Shown in pieces: positions 56,697 to 64,000 of a stretch of 64,000 nucleotides of DNA. The notes beneath the pieces are model-generated. The model did no database searches. It saw nothing but the letters and a program-made list of their open reading frames with translations, and was not told where the DNA came from. A program made the translations under genes and the position numbers. Location of the stretch: positions 62,900,388-62,964,387 of the forward strand of contig OX578277.1 of assembly GCA_951217055.1 (NCBI GenBank), given 5' to 3'. Origin of the DNA: Gerris lacustris (taxonomy: Eukaryota > Arthropoda > Insecta > Hemiptera > Gerridae). The stretch's first letter is position 1; each line of letters begins with the position of its first letter.

Positions 56697-57293
56697 GTAT
56701 TTTTACTACGTTTTTATTAGCTTGCTTTCTTGTTTGTTTGTCCGGTACAAATCTGGCAATCAATTTCTAACTAACTTCCCGAATAGTTAGACATTTGAAA
56801 CTTTTATCATAGCTAAGAACACGATGACAATGCATTATTTTAATACTTTTAGCCATCTTTCAGCAGAATTTAATTGGTTTTCAGAAAATTTTTCTGTATG
56901 GAAAGTTAGTTCGGAAAAAATTCACAAGTTATTTTATTTGTTGTGCCATGTCCCATATTTACGCAATCTTCATTTTGATGGGTTTCAAATTTGTGATTTT
57001 TATAAATAAGAGATAAACATTGAATTACAGCAAAACAGGAAATATATCGATTATATTATTTATATTATTTCAAATATATCGTTGGGGAGATACGTTGTAC
57101 AAAGATTTGCCCTTTTATAGGTTTAAGATCAGCTCTCTAGATGGTTGTCATTTATGTGAAGTAAATAAATTCGGGACTATTTTTTTTTTCACTAACATTA
57201 TATATACAACAATAACAATTATATTATCAACATTACATACGATTCAACAGAAAATTTAAAAACTTATTATATAAAAAGTTCTTTTTATCTTGA
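56697..57293 (-). repeat. Family H interspersed repeat, reverse
   Basis: The inverse of 24667-25430: (TTTG)n near 56730-56741, 'ctaacttcccgaatagttag', the middle block 'cagctctctagatggttgtc' and the terminal palindromic 'ataaaaagttctttttat' at 57270-57287. The plus frames 56824-57259 lie in it. Confidence 0.75.
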
Positions 57294-57596
57294 AATCATT
57301 CTAAAATTCCATAGATATGCTATAATTGTCGCTATTAGTATGTGTTAAATTTCAAAATAAATTTATTAAAACTTAAAAAGTAATTCACTATTTCTTCTCC
57401 TAATACAACCTCTCAAGGCATGTGTGTTAATTTGATATGTTTGGTATATAGTTTAATGCTTGAATTTTAATATTACTATGGGTCATGTCTGTAATTTATA
57501 ATTTACATCTTTTTGGATATAATAATATTTTATATTAATTTATTTAATATGTTGTAGGATCCCGGAATAAAATTTATTAAGTTCTCTATGGTCTTT

Positions 57597-58275
57597 TTAG
57601 GGTTTCGTTGGTAAAACCAAAAAAAGAAACCCTTATAGTTTCGTTCATGTGTCTGTCTGTCACACTGTACAGTTCCAATAACTTTTGAATAAAAAGAGAT
57701 AGGAACATGAAACTTTCCAATATTAAAGATCGTTCTGACGCTCACACAGGAAAAATATAGTGAACTCAAAATTATCAGCTGTTCAATTCCAAAATGGCGG
57801 ATAACTCACGTCATGCCAAAAAATAATTTTTTTCTTAAATTTTGAGTTGAGTATCAAATGAAAGGTATTGAAGAGTAGATTACAAAAATATAGACCACTT
57901 AGGGAAAGTGTTCAATTTTCGACACCATTTTGTCAAAAAACATCGAAATTTTGCGTGTGTCCCCCCCCCCCCCTAAAATCGTATTTCCACTCATACTTAA
58001 AATATAGAAAAATGTGCGGTCTGGTGGGCCATAGATAAAATAAGATTAGCAATTTGATCTGATTTACTGGGAATCCAAGATGGCGGATAATTTATGTCAC
58101 ACGAAATAAATATTTATTTTAAATTTTGACTGAGGTATCAAATGAAATATTGAAGAGTATTGAAATGTATTGAAGAGTAGATTACAAAAATATATAACAC
58201 TTGTGGAGAGCGTTTAATTTTCTACGCTATTTTGTCAAAAATCATCAAAATCTTGCCCCCCCCCCCCCCCCCTCT
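57597..58275 (+). repeat. Family C repeat, hairpin-first copy
   Basis: AGGGTTTCgttGGTaaaACCaaaaaaaGAAACCCT (57599-57633) is the clearest C hairpin, followed by GTGTCTGTCTGTCACA (57649-57664) and 'catgaaactttccaatatta'. C runs lie at about 57961-57974 and 58255-58272. A part of the body (GAAGAGTAGATTACAAAAAT) occurs twice, at about 57870 and 58173. The minus frame 57530-57769 lies in it. Confidence 0.75.
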
Positions 58276-59464
58276 TCTAATATAGAAAGCACTTTAATTA
58301 TGTATTATATAAAAAATTATAGCAAAATTATTAGTATACTGACAATAAATGTGGTTTTTCAGCCTATAGATGACCCAAAAAGGGGTCGAAAAACCGCAAA
58401 AGTGAGCTTTTTTAATTTCCTTTAGACTCCACTTATCAATAAGTAAAATATAATTTGTATTTTCATTTTATAGTTCCCGTTCTCTCTTTCTTCCGTGTCT
58501 TTTATCTAGCATACTCTGTTTATCTCATTAGGTGAACAAACTTATTAACAGTGATGGAGGGAGAAACAGGTAACCGGTAGAATGTATCCTTGATACTTCG
58601 TGGGTGGTCAGTTTCAAAACCAGTCCTCAATTCTTTTTTCTTTACGAGTTTATCATTAATTTTCCATTCGCAGTAATGGCTTCATTGCTTTTATTTGAAT
58701 TTATACTATTATATAATCTTGAATCTTTTGTATAAACTTCAAACCGTTTTTGAATGTTTCATATAGTTATTATTTATCCATAATGAATATATATTTCATA
58801 CTCAAGTCCAGTTTGTCAAAGTATTTTATTTTAAAATAAATTTGTATCATAAAAAAATTTTGAATGATAAAAAAACTAATTGTATCTGTGTAATTACTTA
58901 ATATTGAAGATTTTTGGTTTGATTTAATTAATTAATTCGAATAAATTGTAAATTACATATGGAAACAACAAAATTTATATTGAATTTCTGTGGTTCGGTT
59001 AAATTCAGGGATTTATATGAATTCTAAATTATATATAACTTTCATTTATATTGATATTCTGAGTTTTAAATATCTGACAGAATTACTTTCCTATAAATTT
59101 AATTTTTTTAACTTTACATTACAAAACCCCTTTTACTATCTTTATTATCGTTAAATTATCTATGCATTTTTATTTAAATAATATCAAAATAATTGTTCTC
59201 AAAACCCACATTATTTTATAATAATTGCCGTTAAGTAATTATAATTATTATTTTAAACTTATTATTAATCTATTTATAGAATTTTATTACATGCATTATC
59301 AATCTATCAATATCTAGTTAACTTTTACTATATTAATTATCCTACTATCTTCACTGTTAAGTAATTGTAGGCAATGGACTACTTTTTCTTCAAAATATTC
59401 TCGCCTTGTTAACAATAATATAATTTTCACCTGTTACGCTGTAACTTTTTAGTTGTGTAAAGCA
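58276..59464. other. AT-rich sequence, nothing recognised
   Basis: No repeat shared within the window and no plausible coding frame noticed. Confidence 0.5.
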
Positions 59465-60030
59465 ATACATTGTCTGCCAATTAGCTTACTCGCGTCCTAT
59501 TTCGGTTACTTTAATGATTTTATGCTTTTACAACCCGATTAATGTCATATTTTTTTCATTCCCTTTTTTAAATCAGTCAACATTTGTTTGATTTCTTACA
59601 TGAATTAGAGAATTAATTTACAGAATTTAAAGAGTGCGGATTAAAATTAATCTGGGACTGTCAGCTACTTTCCAGATACTTTCGACAAACCATCCAAATT
59701 TGATAAACATCGGTTAAATGGTTTTAAAGATTTAGGCGTAATAAATAAGTGTATGCTTGTGCATAAGTGAAAGATAATCAAATGGGGGTAGAAGGTTGAA
59801 ACGTCATAGGGACCAACAATGGGCTAATTATATACCATCCAAATTTCATTAAAATCGGACGAGCAGTTTTTAAGATATGTTGGTTAAAGATATTAGGACT
59901 GATAGACAGACTGACAGACAGACTCAGGACCAAAATGTCTGAAACGGATATATGGCTTGGAAGTTTTGAAATTGGAGACAAAAAAATTTGGTTCTTCCAA
60001 ATGATCAAAATGCTGCCACTACCTCGGAAG
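59465..60030 (-). repeat. Family A interspersed repeat, near full length
   Basis: Far end at 59471-59500 (TGTCTGCCAATTAGC), interior, CCAAATTTCATTAAAATCGG (59839-59858), GACAGACTGACAGACAGAC (59903-59921) and a hairpin that has lost its middle (59998-60029). A G run follows at 60038-60048. The minus frame 59778-60008 lies in it. Confidence 0.8.
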
Positions 60031-61960
60031 CAAAGGTAGGGGGGGGGGAGGATTATATTAGATAATATTGGTAAGCTATGTGCTTCACTAGATAGATTAG
60101 AATGGAGAAGGATGCGGGTTGTATATGCTGAAGAATGGTTACCTCAAGAATAAACAAAATGGTGTTATATATTTCGCGAAAATATAGTATCATAAGAAAT
60201 TAAAAGGACGAATAAAGAAAATTATAGTTAATCTAGTAGAGTTAAAATAATAAAGAGATAAAACACAAATAAGTTAGTAAAATGGTTAAATAACAAAATG
60301 TAAATAATATTATGGTATCAAAAATAGAAGATAAATAATTATGTAACAACTATACAAATTATGTATTCTGCTTGTAATTTATATTTATTTGTATTAATCG
60401 TGAATGATCTGTTAGAAAAATAGCTAAGGAAATTGTATATGCATGCAAAGTATGGTCTTATTATGTACAGATATTTAAATGATTTATTAAATTAGGGTTC
60501 TAAACAAAGTATCTATATTGCATGTACATTTTATAAATATTTTGATTAATCTTGCATGATATGATAGAAAAACGGTAAAGTAAAATGTTTATGCATGCAA
60601 TTTAAACACTCCTAATGGGATGATAATTTATTATTAACTTATAGAAATAATTTCAAATATATGTAACTGTGTATTGTGTATGTGTGTATACATAAATTAC
60701 AAAAATCAAATAAATAAATTATAAATTATAATAATGTGCTTCACTAACTGGAAAACTGTTTTAATAAGGATTAAGCTTCTTTTATTCTAGTGATAATGTA
60801 ATATTATTATATTAATTCGAAGTTGATATATTTGCTAAAATTATAATAATTTGTGCAATTAACTATTATTTTCTTAAGTAAAACTCAGTACAATGTTAAA
60901 TACCTAGTACTTTAGTAAATTAATATAAATCTAATGGACTTTTTTAAAATAATATAGAAATATAAAGGATAAATATAAAAAGATAAAGTATTTTGCTAAT
61001 GAATACATTAAAAGTATAAACATGTACGAGCTAAAAATAAAAAAAGTCTTAATGGCGTTAAAATGAAGCTTTTGCCTTAAATAACCTAACACTTCAAAAC
61101 AAATACAACACACTCAGACTATGTCTAATCCCACAATGCCTCGTTTTAGAAACAACACTCGTAAATAAGCTAAATCACTCAATTACCTTCAGATTCACTA
61201 CACAGATAAAGGGTAATAACTTGTATCCTGGCAACGCGTTATTTTAACTGCTTACCAATGTCTACATTTACATAAAGAAAATCCTTAGAGAAATGTGAGG
61301 GGGTCGTCCAAGGATAAAAAAACAACTCTGAAACACGAACCTTAAAACTTGAAAAATAGTGAAGAAACCCCACTAAATTTCAACCCTCTACTTTAAACAT
61401 AACTTGTTCTAGAATCCCCCGCTATATTTATAGCGGCTATTCAAAATGAAATTTTCTTGTATCGGAGCTTGAGCCAGTTAGTTATGGCTTCCTTTTTTGT
61501 ATTAAAAAAAAATGATGAAGAAGGGCATCATTTTCGTCGGCTTTACTGAACATAAACTGGACAAGGCTTGAGATAAAGTTACTTTTTAACGCAAAATCTT
61601 TATTAATATTAAAATATTTATGTTATATTTATATACAACTAAACCATAATGAAAAACTGTGGTCGTTTAAAAATTAAAATTATCGATTTCCATCTCATAA
61701 TTACACACTTTGATTTTTAAATGTTTATTTATTATCTGCAACTTTATTACCACAAGGCAATAATGCAAGATCACTCAGAAAAGACGTTTGAGTAATATTA
61801 TGTAAATTCTAGGTGTTCTAATGTACGCTTACGAAGTGCTCTGTTCAAATCATAAGCAAATTTCTTGAGCATCATTCCAGGAATAGGTCATAGATTTGAA
61901 CCTTCCTGGGTGTGGGTTAAAAAGTTACGCAAGTATTTCATATTTCAACTCACAACCGTG
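60031..61960. other. AT-rich sequence, nothing recognised
   Basis: No shared repeat was noticed. Small frames (for example minus 60931-61113) are hydrophobic, low-complexity and unassigned. Confidence 0.5.
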
Positions 61961-61964
61961 AACG

Positions 61965-62055
61965 GTTCGGGGATATGAACCAAAGTACGACAGACGGACA
62001 GACACATCACCCTCGGTATAAGGGTTTCGAGGATGATCTACTAAACCCTAAAAAG
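61965..62055 (-). repeat. Family C-like hairpin end
   Basis: GACAGACGGACAGACAC (61989-62005) is followed by AAGGGTTTCgaggatgatctactAAACCCTA (62023-62052). Only the end of the family is recognisable. Confidence 0.6.
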
Positions 62056-62079
62056 GTACATTTCTAAATAAATATGCTT

Positions 62080-62195
62080 AAAATATTTCCCAGACGTCTG
62101 AAACGCATATTGGAAAAATTGAAATTGAAGACAAAAAAAAAATATTTTCAGCATTATTACAATGCTTCCGTTTCCTCCGGTAAGCTTAGAAGCAA
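62080..62195 (-). repeat. Family A hairpin end fragment
   Basis: 'gacgtctgaaacgcatattgg', then GCTTCCGTTTCCTCCGGTAAGCTTAGAAGC (62164-62193), a mutated hairpin. It directly follows the C-like end, so two families are joined by their hairpin sides. The plus frame 62074-62265 lies in it. Confidence 0.7.
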
Positions 62196-63048
62196 GAGGA
62201 AGCTGGGCAAACTATTTTATTTACTTATATTGAACGGTTTGCTCTCTCGCTTTATATCCAGCTAGTGAACTAAACGGACAAAATAATATATTTATCATTG
62301 ATAATATCTCTAATTTAAAGTATAAATGGAGAAAAATGCGAGGGATATAGTGAGATTTAAAGGGCTGTAGAAATAAAGCTAAATTAGCAAGATTTGGTTT
62401 TGGAAAGAGTTAGGGGTGGAATGGTTTAGAGTCGGGTAGGCAAGCCAGGAGCCAAGACCTGCTTGGCTAAATGCCCGTTGGAACGGAGACCAGGTCCTCG
62501 CCCAATCAGATGTGCAAACCTTAAATCATTCCTTATCATTCCTCTTTAGAAGTTTTCTTCAACAAATGGTCTATTTAAGTTTAAATATAATCCACTTAAA
62601 TTACCCACTGGTAAATTATTAAATTATTAAATAATATTAAGTGAAGCTATATATTTATTAAATTAATGCTGTTTATGGTCTTTTATCTCTTTATATATTG
62701 CTAATGATAATTATTTCTAGTCAAATAATATTTAGCAAAATATAACATTATAATGTTTCCTTCGATCTTTTCTTATAATCCTAAAATTATAATTGCCGAT
62801 GTATGATATTGAGAATAATTATGGAAGGAAAATATACTTTAATAAGTTATATTTCTTAATATACTTTAGTTTGAAGGCCGATAGAAAAAGGTAGAAACAA
62901 TATTAATTTCCATGTTAGACATCCAAAGAAGGAGTCAAAATAACTAAACAATACATAGAAAATGAACAGATTTCCTAATTGTTCGGAGTCATCAAGTTTA
63001 AAGTCAAGACTTTTAGGCTGCTATACTACTCAAAATAAATTGGTAGTG
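62196..63048. other. AT-rich sequence, nothing recognised
   Basis: A moderately GC-rich patch at 62400-62520 contains 'ggtaggcaagccaggagcca' but no recognised feature. Confidence 0.45.
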
Positions 63049-63540
63049 CGTAAAGTCTCACATAATAAGGATTTCGTTGGTATTGTAAACATGAAATTAG
63101 TAAAAGTGACCGCACATTTACCATATTTTTTTATATTTTTAGTAACAGGGGAAATATAGTTTTAAGGGGAGGGAACACGCAAAATTTTTATGTTTTTTGC
63201 GAAATGGCACGGAAAATTAAAGGCTTTCCACAAGTGTGAATAATCTTTGTAATATACTCTTCATATCATCATTTGATACCCACTCAAAATTTAAAAAAAA
63301 AAAAAAAAAATTTCGCGTGACGTAAGTTATCTACCATTTTGGATTTGAACATCTGATAATTTTGAGTTTGCAATATTTTTCCTGTGTGCGCGTCAAAACG
63401 ATCTCTAATATTGGAAAATTTCATCTTTTTCTCTCTTTTGATGCAAAAGTTATTGGAAACTTACAGATTGACAGGCAGACACATGGACGAAACTATAAGG
63501 GTTTCATTTTTTGGTTTTACCAAAGAAATCCTAAAAATGA
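63049..63540 (-). repeat. Family C interspersed repeat
   Basis: Begins with 'aaagtctcacataataagga', like 55122-55140 of the long C copy. It continues with 'tagtaacaggggaaatatag', an A run (63292-63310), CAGATTGACAGGCAGACAC (63464-63482) and a hairpin-type end (AAGGGTTTCATTTTTTGGTTTTACCAAAGAAATCCT, 63498-63533). The frames 63362-63664 and 63384-63602 lie in it. Confidence 0.75.
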
Positions 63541-63869
63541 CCAAAAAAAAAACAACATCAATATGCTTATTATCCTTAAATATACTACTAGTTTCGGCTT
63601 GATACTTTATTATTCAAATAATTCGAAATATGTTTTTTTCCCGAAAATAAAACTTACATTGTAGAAACAGAGCTCAACTGTCTGACTCATGCATATGATT
63701 TATACAATATCCGTTGTCCTAGAAATTTATACATCTAAACTAGGTGTCGAAATACAAGTGAATTATATATTTCATAATCCAAGAGTATAATTTCGAGTAT
63801 CGTTTCAAAACTGTTAATTGCTTATTGATAGGTGATTAGCCCTTTGTGATAAAATCTATGTTTATTAAG

Positions 63870-63922
63870 TTGTTGATAGTGGGTCAAAAGGGATTCCTTC
63901 CCTTTTCACCCACTATCAACAA
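63870..63922. repeat. 23-bp-arm hairpin
   Basis: Left arm 63870-63892 (starting TTGTTGATAGTGGGT) and right arm 63900-63922 are inverted complements with one mismatch around a 7-base loop. Weaker inverted similarity continues outward (GGTGATTAGCCC against GGTGATCCCTC in complement). It is close to the end of the window and no family could be assigned. Confidence 0.8.
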
Positions 63923-64000
63923 TATACTTATTGAGGGATCACCTTTCAACTACAACCATATTTATTAATTTTATAGTCAACTATATTAGCACACCTTATG

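Noticed and set aside
63362..63664. 100-residue frame resembling those at 55850-56032 and 57530-57769
   Set aside because: All lie in the hairpin side of family C, including its GACA tract; the shared peptide reflects DNA-level repeat conservation.

Overview
The window is very AT-rich eukaryotic DNA with no recognisable host protein-coding gene, rRNA operon or intact tRNA. It looks like an intergenic or heterochromatin-like stretch of an arthropod genome, probably an insect. The basis for that is the mix of decayed elements: Ty1/copia, LINE tails ending in (ATT)n, Helitron ends, Tc1/mariner-type elements, tRNA-derived SINEs, long (TA)n tracts and many short interspersed families. The arthropod placement is an inference; no species-specific gene was seen. 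Nearly everything identifiable is a transposable element or its relic. 

Layout: 1-8.4 kb holds family B and A repeats, a foldback and a 1.58-kb inverted-repeat element (5552-7132) carrying a 5S rRNA-like fragment. 8.4-12.7 kb holds A copies, a LINE tail, a clean non-autonomous Helitron (9496-10626) and family H. 15.1-17.8 kb is a Tc1/mariner-type element with very long, internally duplicated inverted ends and a broken transposase, invaded by a palindromic SINE. 18.0-18.6 kb and 41.5-42.1 kb are two copies of a family carrying a gene fragment. 19.8-22.8 kb is a decayed copia element whose reverse-transcriptase segment is inverted. 27.5-28.1 kb has two more SINE copies, one palindromic. 29.2-30.9 kb is a decayed LINE interrupted by a small LTR-like unit. 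33.3-36.3 kb is a nest of Helitron end, inverted-repeat element, MITE and family B. 36.5-64 kb is mostly families A, B, C, D, E, G and H, many nested in each other, plus a 5'-truncated LINE with a clear target-site duplication (49272-50105). 

The most interesting pattern is that families differing in most of their sequence share one layout at one end: a terminus (often a short hairpin), then a GTCT/GACA, GACT or TGTA simple repeat, then a module resembling CCGATTTTRATGAAATTTGG. The recognisable Helitron has the same order. This suggests, without proving it, a shared replication or mobilisation signal. Orientation convention for families A, C, D and G: '+' means the hairpin end comes first on the given strand. 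No function is claimed for host biology, and the long stretches where nothing was seen are listed as such.
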